Of a DNA stretch of 64,000 nucleotides, positions 59,801-62,416 are shown piece after piece; within the stretch, counting starts at the first letter, position 1; each line of letters starts with the position of its first letter. Under the pieces are notes generated by a model, which did not search any database, was not told where the DNA came from, and was given only the letters and a program-made list of their open reading frames with translations. Source of the stretch: Euclidia mi. Taxonomy: Eukaryota > Arthropoda > Insecta > Lepidoptera > Erebidae. The DNA lies in NCBI GenBank assembly GCA_944739405.2, contig OX123205.2:41436475-41500474 (forward strand), given 5' to 3'. Both the position numbers and the translations under genes were made by a program.

Positions 59801-60594
59801 GCGCAAAATGAGTTTCGCAATTTGCGCTCAAGTATAATCCCATTCGGCTATCAAATGGCCGTACTGTCGTCGTTTGGATTGGAAGTGTCTGTGTGTTAAG
59901 TGTATCTCATCGTCAACATTAAATTTTTATGTATCTATACATCTATACCTACAAATATATAATATTGAAGTGTCTATCTGTGATTAGAATTACATAACTG
60001 TTTTTCCAGTGAGTAAAGTTACCTACTTGCACGATATCAAGATGTAAAGAAACCATTTCAAATTTTTTGTCAGTCTGTTTGTCTTTATATTTACTGGGAT
60101 AGTCTCTGGAATGGCTGAACGTATATTAATGGGATATATACAAGTTACTTTATGCGTCCTGTAAAAATTGACCAGGTAGATGGCGGTTAGTTAGGTAGTT
60201 GTAAAAATACAAACAAAACGTTGGCACCAAACATATAAGATTGACCAGATACTGCCTTCTTTGGAAGGTGTAGAAAATTTAAATCTTGTACTTACTTTAT
60301 GCGTCCTATCCCACTGCTGACCAGCACTACGCTTAACCCTATTCTCCTCATCTCTTTGTACATTCGTTGCATGTTCAGTCTCAACTCCTTCAGACGTGGT
60401 GTCTAATACTTTAGCGTCAGGGACTACTTCTGGTACGGTTGTGTCTGAGCCCGAGGTCAGGTCAAAGTCGGGATCAGAAGCGGGATCGTCTTGAAGAACA
60501 GGGTATAAGGGTGCGTCACGCATGAGTTCGGCTGCGTCTACTGGCGTTGGAGTATCGGTGCTGCTCCAATCAGAGCTAAGGGCGAAGGGGAAAC
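20700..60594 (-). CDS. Immunoglobulin-superfamily cell-surface protein, 13 visible exons, 5' end missing
   Basis: Exons 60296-60594, 54512-54727, 46301-46589, 40152-40262, 37022-37123, 35096-35299, 30872-31013, 29386-29543, 28630-28743, 24202-24291, 23762-23872, 21646-21842 and 20700-20879 all have AG/GT borders and join in phase to 737 codons. Codons 1-171: linker with RVKR; Ig1 172-267 (RIPC to WRCTY); Ig2 268-407 (VRCVAEGG to LMCEA); Ig3 407-507 (LRCDVDANPP to GWYRC); Ig4 508-612 (LHCPKG to EYRCVG); Ig5 612-700 (RLECG to VWCVAA); then a stalk and PELLLLMYLIAQR. Each Ig has its Cys pair and mostly the Trp. Such proteins mediate adhesion or recognition at the cell surface. The signal peptide exon is not seen. 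Codon 599 is TGA. I cannot assign a family; Sidestep-, nephrin- or neuromusculin-like are candidates only. Confidence 0.85.
21103..21391 (-). repeat. SINE family B with 13-bp target duplication
   Basis: Flanked by ACTTTAAAAGTAA at 21090-21102 and 21392-21404. The tail (ATAAC repeats on plus) is at the left and the tRNA-like head, with B-box ggaccgaacccgagacc read on plus, at the right. Full-length copy in the last intron of the Ig gene. Confidence 0.9.
21646..21842 (-). CDS. Ig gene exon l: most of Ig5
   Basis: Acceptor tctgaag, donor gtaaga, phase 1 to 0. Encodes GGWRLECGACGRGVRVLWVR, a Gly/Ala-rich loop and HCWRAVLHVAEPDE. Very GC-rich in an AT-rich setting, which explains the overlapping open frames on the plus strand. 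Confidence 0.75.
21925..22885. other. Intron sequence, nothing recognised
   Basis: AT-rich intron between exons k and l. A patch around 22215-22250 (gaggagagggtataagaatg) resembles the tail of SINE family G; nothing else is recognised. Confidence 0.4.
22886..23145 (-). repeat. SINE family A
   Basis: Read on plus: tail near 22886, then the shared 3' half (ggtaagcagaggtatattgc, cccacttttcgccag, gagcctattgccg), the middle gactccgtgctgctactgcg and the head ggggatcgaacccgagacca. In the intron between exons k and l. Confidence 0.8.
23762..23872 (-). CDS. Ig gene exon k: end of Ig4, contains in-frame TGA
   Basis: Acceptor ttcgtag, donor gtaaat, phase 1 to 1. Encodes IKDALYQEGGEYRCVGARGP then DLM, a TGA at 23799-23801, and LRELKRVTLKVTG, the last Ig strand. 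Length and phases fit only if the frame passes through the stop. The TGA is followed by CTA. Either a nonsense allele, a base error or a readthrough stop. A gtgagt inside the exon (after GAAGGCG) is a possible internal donor. Confidence 0.8.
24202..24291 (-). CDS. Ig gene exon j: middle of Ig4
   Basis: Acceptor tgtgcag, donor gtaagt, phase 1 to 1. Encodes GSVGCWWRRVVGNSSESW and HHAHGVL, with the core Trp and an NSS glycosylation site. Confidence 0.8.
   Translation of the reverse strand, partial: EVWVVGGEEWWETQASLGRRLAPIMLMVS
24292..25525. other. Intron sequence with one tRNA-like SINE head
   Basis: At about 25155-25225 a minus-strand tRNA-like head (aggaatcgaacccactatac, then aagccactacaccacccg read on plus) lacks a clear SINE body. 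The rest is AT-rich with no recognised feature. Confidence 0.4.
25526..26410 (-). repeat. 885-bp satellite grown from a LINE 3' tail
   Basis: On plus, about 54 units of the 7-mer AGATAAA run from about 25583 to 25960, and mostly a 13-mer (AGATAAAAGATAA plus phase shift, that is a 7-mer plus a 6-mer AGATAA) runs from about 25965 to 26400. The array starts exactly where the minus-strand LINE ends (aaataaattatc on minus). It gives long but meaningless open frames (SFIFYLL repeats). Confidence 0.95.
26411..28085 (-). mobile_element. 5'-truncated CR1-like LINE, relative of the copy at 1080-6636
   Basis: The 3' UTR (26411-26555) ends in AAATAAATTATC and continues into the satellite. Coding sequence reaches right to about 28085, where similarity ends inside the RT N-terminus (KNTNSVGHDEVSTKI). 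Many RT phrases match the first LINE (YGIRGNVLKL, WGNSTNK, QKRCIRAMF), so they are one family or two close ones, with different 3' tails. Confidence 0.85.
26556..28060 (-). pseudogene. CR1-like reverse transcriptase, frameshifted
   Basis: Frames 27766-27122 and 27125-26556 cover most of the palm and the C-terminal domain: CDMTQAFDYVSHDILL, FGVPQGSALGPLLF, the catalytic box as FGDDSTV (usually FADD), LGFIIDKI, then WGNSTNKEIVFKSQKRC and VIYNKIPKSIQQL. They overlap at the ATTTTG near 27122-27127, a one-frame shift. Upstream of 27766 the RT fingers are readable only with stops and shifts. Not functional. Confidence 0.85.
28137..28207. repeat. Perfect palindrome, 33-base arms
   Basis: 28137-28169 is exactly complementary to 28175-28207 around the 5-base loop tgggg. 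In the intron between exons i and j, just beyond the 5' end of the truncated LINE. Confidence 0.95.
28630..28743 (-). CDS. Ig gene exon i: acidic hinge and start of Ig4
   Basis: Acceptor ttagcag, donor gtaaga, phase 1 to 1. Encodes a Glu-rich hinge (EAEPEPEEPDHQ) and KVEVPLGGNVQLHCPK, with the first Cys of Ig4. Confidence 0.84.
29039..29100. repeat. Perfect palindrome, 29-base arms
   Basis: 29039-29067 is exactly complementary to 29072-29100 around the loop aata. In the intron between exons h and i. No transposon ends are recognised around it. Confidence 0.95.
29386..29543 (-). CDS. Ig gene exon h: second half of Ig3
   Basis: Acceptor tttgcag, donor gtaagt, phase 2 to 1. Encodes SATLRWAALRGSHAGWYRCR and the last strand SSIGYYLNVI. 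GWYRC is the F-strand signature. Confidence 0.88.
29695..29865 (+). repeat. tRNA-headed SINE, family D
   Basis: Head gacgtagcggccgtttaa with tgttcgattctcgctc as B box, followed by aaaacatttgtgtgcgcgaa and gtttgtcttggtctgg. The same body is found in reverse at 35620-35852. Intron between exons g and h. Confidence 0.75.
30271..30636 (+). repeat. tRNA-headed SINE, family E
   Basis: Head gcagcgatagcccagtgg and gggttcgaatgtacggcacg, nearly that of families B and C, then ttttcggagttatttgcg, a middle with gcctcggagagcacgttaag and a tail aggggaccccaggttgaaac, ggataacgctaagaggatga. The tail also occurs at 31470-31572 and, reversed, at 53748-53860. Confidence 0.78.
30872..31013 (-). CDS. Ig gene exon g: first half of Ig3
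   Basis: Acceptor tgtacag, donor gtaagg, phase 1 to 2. Encodes PPSFVISRWPG, AAALRCDVDANPPARAWW, with first Cys and core Trp. Confidence 0.87.
31186..31355 (-). repeat. Interspersed repeat fragment
   Basis: On minus it begins near ctagctgtttcccgcggttt and ends with caaacatacagacagatag. It matches 13975-14115 on plus. The family is not identified. Confidence 0.6.
31470..31572 (+). repeat. SINE family E tail only
   Basis: gcagtcgctctaatattcag, gtggaccccaagttgctact and ggataacgctcgaggatgat match the last 100 bases of the copy at 30271-30636. Head missing, a 5'-truncated copy. Confidence 0.65.
31914..32516. mobile_element. GC-rich terminal-inverted-repeat element, Harbinger-like remnant
   Basis: The ends tagtttacactctcgc (31914) and gcgagagtgtaaacta (to 32516) are perfect inverted repeats. 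Inside each end lie CTCGC-type sub-repeats. The interior holds an ATG frame reading MEDVEVIAALALALTSF at about 32028-32080, reminiscent of PIF/Harbinger transposase N-termini, then quickly lost. Probably an internally deleted, non-autonomous element in the intron between exons f and g. No clear target duplication is seen. Confidence 0.75.
32868..33250 (-). pseudogene. RTE-type LINE, C-terminal end of ORF2
   Basis: Minus strand reads GHMDRMDDERLTKKLYKS, GRGRPRRTLSDQI, a shift, RRACMRNFVGMNKAREIC and WRSVVSAYPSGKEA then stop. The order GH-RMD-GRGRPR is the usual C-terminal part of RTE elements. Its last bases (ctctgcctacccctccggga on minus) resemble the 3' end of SINE families A and B. Confidence 0.72.
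33590..33826 (+). repeat. SINE family C, degenerate
   Basis: gggcagagggttttggattg, gttttgaaaggcatatgatt, the gatcagcgtgg region, actcatagtgagaagtgacc and a gatgatga end follow the family C order with many changes. Confidence 0.6.
33827..35095. other. Intron sequence, mostly unassigned
   Basis: AT-rich intron between exons f and g. At 34893-34945 (gggtcaaaacagtttattcg, taacacgtttagggg) it resembles 36530-36580 (gggtcaaagtagtttattcg, gaacacgtggtagg), so an unidentified dispersed repeat is present. No genes seen. Confidence 0.4.
35096..35299 (-). CDS. Ig gene exon f: end of Ig2
   Basis: Acceptor tgtccag, donor gtgagt, phase 1 to 1. Encodes VVTAARELHNATLMCEARQR with the second Cys and an N-glycosylation site (NAT), then a Pro/Ala/Ser insertion (SSPASTPAPQPANAVPGNST) and the last strand KLEIHVT. 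Confidence 0.87.
35620..35852 (-). repeat. SINE family D
   Basis: Read on minus: gttggcgtagcgggagtg, gtcgcgggttcgatgcccgc, then caaacatttgtgtgcatgaa, tgtttgtcttggtctgggtg. The tail shows dispersed TATGTA motifs. The head could pass for a tRNA on a quick look but lacks a proper cloverleaf end. Intron between exons e and f. Confidence 0.75.
35853..37021. other. Intron sequence with repeat fragments
   Basis: Holds a tRNA-like minus-strand fragment at about 36095-36165 (gggaattgaccacttaaacc), a GC-rich repeat at 36400-36580 with gacccgcgggtc and gtctgacccgcc motifs, and the hairpin described separately. No coding exon beyond exon e is seen. Confidence 0.4.
36892..36965. repeat. Imperfect hairpin, 33-base arms, microRNA-like size
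   Basis: 36892-36924 pairs with 36933-36965 with five mismatches around the loop gcctaaga. Arms, loop and mismatch density fit a precursor-microRNA shape or a small foldback MITE. No known mature microRNA is recognised. Confidence 0.6.
37022..37123 (-). CDS. Ig gene exon e: middle of Ig2
   Basis: Acceptor tgtgtag, donor gtaagt, phase 1 to 1. Encodes GVPPPDLTWRLLALEP and the HHTNYSI strand. It joins exon d to give the typical VAEGGVPPP turn. Confidence 0.86.
37297..37490 (-). repeat. LINE 3' end fragment with TTTCA tail
   Basis: On minus the sequence gcaaataaaaaacaatttca continues into TTTCA repeats at 37297-37316. Such a short tandem tail after an AATAAA-like signal matches the CR1-type ends elsewhere here. 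Upstream sequence is not coding. Confidence 0.5.
37500..38303. other. Intron sequence with a GC-stem hairpin repeat
   Basis: AT-rich. At 38121-38157 the block gttgacggagccctgcttcg, gcaggactcctattt forms a short hairpin (cctgc-ttc-gcagg). The same block in reverse lies at 43607-43641. It may be the end of an unidentified transposon (for example a Helitron-like 3' hairpin, unproven). Confidence 0.4.
38304..39410 (+). CDS. L2/CR1-type reverse transcriptase, C-terminal part
   Basis: An uninterrupted frame of about 368 codons. It starts after the first palm Asp and reads VDWFRSYLFGRRQRV, AGVPQGGVLSPLLFSIFIN, the catalytic YHLYADDMQIYS, KNLGIYMDKTLSW, and the C-terminal YKLRKYDHI-like FIYGLRKYDHI and VRLWNALPEAIRRAQ. 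The VRLWNALP end is common in L2/CR1-group elements. Endonuclease and ORF1 are missing, so it is a dead-on-arrival copy; the open frame suggests a young one. Confidence 0.88.
   Translation: MVKELRDFDVLLAILSSLNISPSVVDWFRSYLFGRRQRVHLDETFSSWCQNSAGVPQGGVLSPLLFSIFINSISNNISSSYHLYADDMQIYSQADCENLASAISTVNNDLAIISNWTKMYGLMINHTKTQIIIVGSSRLMSKVPWSLLPQISFGGVSIPISKEVKNLGIYMDKTLSWTVQLQNSSRRLFAAATSLRRLRDFLPIPTKIALVQSILLPILDYADASYLDLNEDQLDKLERLQNFCIRFIYGLRKYDHITEFRNKLKWLPIRLRRNTHILCLLYNILFNPSFPFYLKRRFEYLHDTHSKCLRSSENLKLKVPTHSTVFLQKSFTVQAVRLWNALPEAIRRAQSLPIFKNLVTNHYLSQLS
38304..39867 (+). mobile_element. 5'-truncated L2/CR1-type LINE with TCTA tail
   Basis: Coding part 38304-39410, 3' UTR to about 39842 ending ggtgtacaataaagtgttaa, then TCTA repeats at about 39843-39867. 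Truncated inside the RT palm at the left. It lies in the intron between exons d and e on the strand opposite to the Ig gene. Confidence 0.85.
40152..40262 (-). CDS. Ig gene exon d: start of Ig2
   Basis: Acceptor tatacag, donor gtaggt, phase 1 to 1. Encodes EPVRSVYLAVDGRRLDAG and TELEVRCVAEG, the A to B strands with the first Cys. Confidence 0.85.
40777..44624 (+). mobile_element. TTAA-flanked DNA element with a decayed YqaJ-type nuclease gene, copy 1
   Basis: TTAA lies at 40773-40776 and 44625-44628. The ends are inverted: GGCGCTGTTATA at the left and, reversed, GGCGCTGTAATA at the right (11 of 12). TTAA targets are known for piggyBac and Kolobok; the termini are unlike classical piggyBac, so Kolobok-like is a guess. 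About 1.3 kb of non-coding DNA precedes the nuclease remnant at 42205-43045. No transposase frame is visible. A second copy of at least the left 1.58 kb begins at 62417 in the same orientation. Located in the intron between exons c and d. Confidence 0.75.
42205..43045 (+). pseudogene. YqaJ-type recombinase/exonuclease remnant
   Basis: Pieces in order: SSDWFELRKNMLTD (42278-42322, then TGA) like the W-x-E-x-R-x-x-x-L-T entry of YqaJ nucleases; YPFIGATPDGLIGPNTMVEI (about 42500-42562) with the catalytic P-D-G and E; then a TAA where the catalytic Lys of E-x-K is expected, followed by CSIVAY; later YQIQGQRHVT, and FWETKMKEKLVANWQLPEIV up to a TGA after FDFR at 43045. YqaJ/lambda-exonuclease enzymes degrade one DNA strand in recombination. 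Several stops and a gap of poor sequence (42325-42480) show decay; an intron in that gap cannot be excluded. Confidence 0.65.
44629..45955. other. Intron sequence, mostly unassigned
   Basis: Around 44940-45105 a block with gagcaaaacgcaacagtatt, agtactaccccggtcgagcc and gctgatttcagcatgaatgg is a dispersed repeat that recurs at 53930-54070 in similar wording. The rest is AT-rich without recognised features. Confidence 0.45.
45956..46090 (-). repeat. Fragment of an interspersed repeat 3' region
   Basis: On minus it reads gtgggtgttgtaagaggcga, ctaaggaaaatacac, gaagagacggataactccac, matching 5789-5921. It lies some 200 bases downstream of exon c. Confidence 0.55.
46301..46589 (-). CDS. Ig gene exon c: complete Ig1
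   Basis: Acceptor ccctcag, donor gtaagt, phase 0 to 1. Shows ARIPCEVSNS, VRWYKDGEAL, a DNGALVVGRATRGDAA E-strand region, WRCTYTDEKG and a last strand LSGKPTRLLIY. This is the only Ig domain of the gene contained in one exon. Confidence 0.88.
46986..48820 (-). mobile_element. 5'-truncated LINE with GATTTT tail
   Basis: From right to left: RT coding (48820-47602), about 600 bases of 3' UTR and the end ggcctagatgaataaatgat followed by GATTTT repeats at 46986-47008. Tail type is like the first LINE. The join between ORF and 3' UTR is assumed to be continuous. Confidence 0.78.
47602..48820 (-). CDS. CR1/Jockey-group reverse transcriptase, C-terminal part
   Basis: Open from the truncation (GEQYGFTKGLSTTDAGVALL) to the stop at 47602. 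RT blocks: FCDLSNAFDCVCHETLL, LGVPQGSILGPFLFLVYIND, the catalytic VVLFADDTSLIF, LFLGLTLDSKLQW, WGRAADIQNIFILQKRAVRA, and the end YYSLKDYFDDRSAWK. The QKRAVRAIY phrase is shared with the other CR1-like copies. No stops or shifts inside, so recent. Endonuclease and ORF1 absent. Confidence 0.88.
48905..49075 (+). repeat. tRNA-headed SINE-like repeat, family F
   Basis: Head ggtacggcgtagtggttaaa and gttgtgaattccatcctcgc (degenerate B box), then aacaacactttgtgagttcc and ttttttcgagtctacg. Only one copy in the window, so the family is tentative. Confidence 0.45.
49076..51072. other. Intron sequence with a small RTE-like fragment
   Basis: 49540-49660 on minus matches the end of the RTE fragment at 32868-33000 (tttctgcctaccccttcgta, catgcatgaag). 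Around 50775-50860 (gggctatgtaatatcatgct, cacgggctcagctagtttt) is a short dispersed repeat also seen, reversed, at 61908-62005. No genes seen. Confidence 0.45.
51073..51862. mobile_element. GC-rich terminal-inverted-repeat element carrying a nested MITE
   Basis: Ends GGCCTCGTTTACGGAGACG at the left and, reversed, GGCCTCATTTACGGAGACG at the right, one mismatch. Flanks are ATA and TTA, compatible with a degenerate TWA target duplication. Without the nested insert it is about 490 bp. No transposase remains. Sub-terminal CG-rich motifs (gcgtcgcgtgcggcg) recall the element at 31914-32516. Confidence 0.8.
51179..51481. mobile_element. PIF/Harbinger-like MITE with TTA target duplication
   Basis: TTA at 51176-51178 and 51482-51484. 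Inverted ends: gagcggttttagactagcgt at the left, gggcggttttagattagcgt (reversed) at the right. 303 bp, rich in gcgcgt/acgcgta motifs, no coding. It sits inside the element at 51073-51862. Confidence 0.85.
52580..52747 (+). repeat. SINE family A, 5'-truncated, with 12-bp target duplication
   Basis: Flanked by TATTTTTCATGA at 52568-52579 and 52748-52759. It starts at aacgaaattctcagtagcag, so the tRNA head is missing, and ends in TATG repeats. Truncation at the 5' end with a perfect duplication shows LINE-type target-primed insertion. Confidence 0.92.
53109..53360 (+). repeat. SINE family A, full length
   Basis: Head cgactgcctccgtgcagtgg and ggtcccgggttctattcccg, then gggtttttccaaatactcag, ggcaataggctcgcccccta, ggcgaaatgtgggtgtaa, tgcctaccccttcggggata and an AT-rich end. 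Confidence 0.85.
53748..53870 (-). repeat. SINE family E tail
   Basis: Read on plus: atcctcctagcggtgtcata, gttgcaatccgaggttcgct, cctaaccagatttgattgaa, ttgccacagagcgattacct, the reverse of the end of 30271-30636. Confidence 0.65.
53930..54250. repeat. Dispersed repeat of unknown class
   Basis: Contains gctgatttcagcatgaatgg, ggcggcaacgcacttgtgac and gtaattgcttaccatcaggt. The first part recurs near 45065-45105. No coding frame. A degenerate SINE head (tRNA-like, minus) follows at about 54385-54475. Confidence 0.5.
54512..54727 (-). CDS. Ig gene exon b: basic linker
   Basis: Acceptor ccttag, donor gtaagg, phase 0 to 0, 72 codons. Encodes a low-complexity Arg/Ala/Pro/Gln-rich stretch (GAVRDAIGDAGAAPGPR and later PRQETRHQHTQPQ). 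GC-rich compared with the intron around it. It continues exon a in frame and runs into Ig1. Confidence 0.75.
54782..54988 (+). other. Open frame, C-terminal fragment of an unidentified mobile-element protein
   Basis: After a possible acceptor (tttctttatttag) the frame reads REQKIIQIIISKR, FGQRISIAIQRGNAASLLGT and DDIDAEAFYDA then stop. The FGQRISIAIQRGNAAS phrase looks conserved, but I cannot name the family with confidence; a transposase or integrase end is my guess. It lies 55 bases from exon b on the other strand. Confidence 0.35.
55453..58333 (-). pseudogene. LINE ORF2: AP endonuclease plus reverse transcriptase, one frameshift
   Basis: Endonuclease: MISIYYQNVNRIRSK, LCLTETNL, LLIGDFNTPD, RVLDLVISN and DKHHPALTI. 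RT: FKNGDKSRCENYRPISKLSC, KQHGFVKDRSTVTNL, IDFSKAFDKVSHILL, SSGVPQGSHLGPLFF and the catalytic CLLYADDLKIF. The frame of 58333-56063 is lost near 56165-56185 (KMYLNVSKC) and the next frame, 56178-55453, carries on with INYTINGQVLKRSTVAKDLG to the end. One small deletion or insertion explains it. Without the shift the protein would be complete in layout. Confidence 0.9.
58399..59523 (-). CDS. LINE ORF1: PHD-like zinc finger, coiled coil, RRM-like C-terminal region
   Basis: 374 codons, intact, ATG at 59521-59523. The first 55 residues have eight Cys in pairs (MRCQGCTND, FLKCNTCSSEYCYECLNL, SCPYC), a PHD-type zinc-binding pattern. Residues about 120-235 are helical with a coiled coil (LKERDSLIKQLEDEVSKSK, IIQKLETRLYNMEKISRN). 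The last third (LNLEIHEVPENKNENLMTLF, KRPRNILISLSSQRLRDLVL) resembles the RRM and C-terminal domains of L1-type ORF1 proteins. It should bind element RNA as a nucleic-acid chaperone; the PHD-like part may bind chromatin (inference). Confidence 0.85.
   Translation of the reverse strand: MRCQGCTNDINGSKFLKCNTCSSEYCYECLNLTTEDCRNLTTKQIATLSCPYCQYVTKRKTNDSTPCRQRREAKSLDDTMSMSPCQDIAPVAYNASAATIIPSGANSANEPVTMESISKLFDVKLAPDSAIMMNLRSALKKDVEKMVSTEVSRVVEKLKSDFTATTDFISAEQMDIRSDLKERDSLIKQLEDEVSKSKYIIQKLETRLYNMEKISRNLNLEIHEVPENKNENLMTLFKKHCECLQVVIPDSDIKSCRRVAKMDSSSKRPRNILISLSSQRLRDLVLSSVTRFNKAHSNDKLATTHIGLTGEKRRVYLSEHLSPEAKELHSSARKFCKDKKFMFVWVRFGQIYVRKDEKSPAILVKNLDTLSKLN
59743..59916. mobile_element. Small terminal-inverted-repeat element (MITE-like)
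   Basis: TTGACGATGAGAT at 59743 is repeated, reversed, ending at 59916, and the pairing continues imperfectly inward for about 45 bases to ccaaacg/cgtttgg. Total 174 bp. The centre has gcgcaaaatg/gcaatttgcgc motifs. Lies between the split SINE and exon a. Confidence 0.65.
60296..60594 (-). CDS. Ig gene exon a (first visible): acidic linker with RVKR site
   Basis: Acceptor ccgcag before 60594, donor gtaagt after 60296; enters in phase 1, leaves in phase 0. Encodes an Asp/Glu/Thr-rich segment (DDPASDPDFDLTSGSD) and ends EENRVKRSAGQQW. RVKR fits the furin consensus R-X-K/R-R. No Ig domain and no signal peptide here, so at least one upstream exon exists outside what I can recognise. Confidence 0.75.
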
Positions 60595-62416
60595 CTGCGG
60601 ACAAAGAGAGAAATGGATTAGTATTTCCATCCTTTTTTTTTTCATGTCGCCAAAGGCCGATTCGCCTTAGTCAATCGGTCCTTTGGTCTAGTGGTAAGTG
60701 ATTTTTGATACTTAGATTTTCACTCAAGGCTAAACAGTGTGTGATAAACGATTGATGTTTTCTGTCTAGGTGAAATTTATCTACCATAAGTATGGCAATA
60801 TTACAAAATATATGTTTGTTTATCGGTTGTTTGGTTACCATAGCGCAGGCCTGCCTGGTTTGGGAGCAGTAGACCGTGTGTCAGATATAACATTACACAT
60901 GTGAAAAAGAAAGCTGCATTAAAGCTATTGCGTGTCCTGCTTAAAACGTATTTTTTGCTTCGCGATAGTTTGAAACATTACAAGCATATTGGTCACTGAA
61001 AAAATCATAAAATCTAATTTACCGACCTCAGACATTTTTCACAGCTGTAGTTCGTGTCATTGAAAACACATTAAGCACACGACTTACGAAACACCCTCTA
61101 TAAATTTAATATGCTCTCTACAATAAATTTTTGTGTGAATTATTTTCTCACAGACTTATAAAACACGCATGAGATAGAAAAACAAACAAATAAACTACAC
61201 TAATCCTCACATTACTGTAATTTATTTCTTAGAAAACAAAAGCATTTTTATTGGAACCCAAAAATAAATTAAACCTTTTCGCCTACTGCAGCATCGGATT
61301 AGGAGCAGATTTTTTCTTTTCACTGAGAATTATTTTCTTTCAATCACGTAGGCAGAAGGAGTAAATAAAATATTGGACAACCTACGCTACCCTACTTAGT
61401 CTAGGGCTGTTAGAAGTATAAGTATGTGTTTGGGACTTTTGAGATATGAAATAATTTGATAACGTAATTATTTTGATAAATGAAATGAAACTAGAGGCTA
61501 CCTGCAGCTGCGCCTGTCAGTTTTATTTTAATTTAACCAATTCTGCAAGACCCCGTGGAAATTTCACTCGATCCTTTCTTGGTGCACTCCTACGGTCCTC
61601 AAGGAACATATGCCAATTTACAGCTTCTGACTCCGAATAATTTCGGCTGTGTTTTTTGTCAGTCAATCAGCAAAGCAAGAATTTTATATAGAGACTAGAG
61701 GACGACAGCAGTTACGCCGGCATTTTTTTTAAATTTACCCATTTTGGCCGATCCCGTGGGAATTTCGGAAAATCCCTTCTTAGTGCACCCCTACGGTCTC
61801 CAAGGAATATACATGCCAAATTTCAGCTTCCTGCGCCTAATAGTTTTTGCTGTAGCGTGTCTGTCAGTCAGTCAGTAACGCAAGGATTTTATAAGATAAG
61901 ATTAGATGAGCCCGTGTTACACCCGCGTTATTTAAGGCTACTGCTCCGTTCCCGTGGCTTATAGCATGATGTTATATAGCCTATAGCCTTCCTCGATCAA
62001 TGGGCTATATGACACTGAAAGATTTTTTTAAATGGTACCCGTCGTTCTTGTGAATAGCGCGTTAAAGCTAACAAACAAAGGGACGTGGCATTAAGAAATG
62101 CGGCTAGTGTTTTATGTATTGTATCCGTGATTTATAGCGATAGCCTATTAGATAGACCAATTAACTATTACACAGAGGGTCCTCAGGTTAAAAAGTTTGA
62201 ACCACGACCGTTAAACCACAACGCCATACATACAGTCAAAAAGAAGCTTAATGATATCCATCGAAGTCTTACTTTAAATATTACATAGCTACATTTTTTT
62301 ATACGCTGTCTCCTGTATCCCGGAATGGTTAGGCAGAGGTGTGAATATTACAGTCACATTTTGGCATCATACAAAATAATTGTGCGGGTCCTATTCGCGT
62401 TAGTTAATGTGATTAA
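60595..62416. other. Upstream stretch, no exon found; dispersed repeats
   Basis: No signal-peptide exon of the Ig gene is recognised. Two related blocks of about 160-180 bases lie in tandem, at about 61545-61690 and 61730-61890: each has an (a)ccccgtgg/tcccgtggg-aatttc, a gtgcac-cctacggtc and a gtcagtcagtcag-like part. A short repeat at 61908-62005 (gagcccgtgttacacccgcg) recurs at 52215-52250 and reversed at 50775-50860. Confidence 0.5.
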
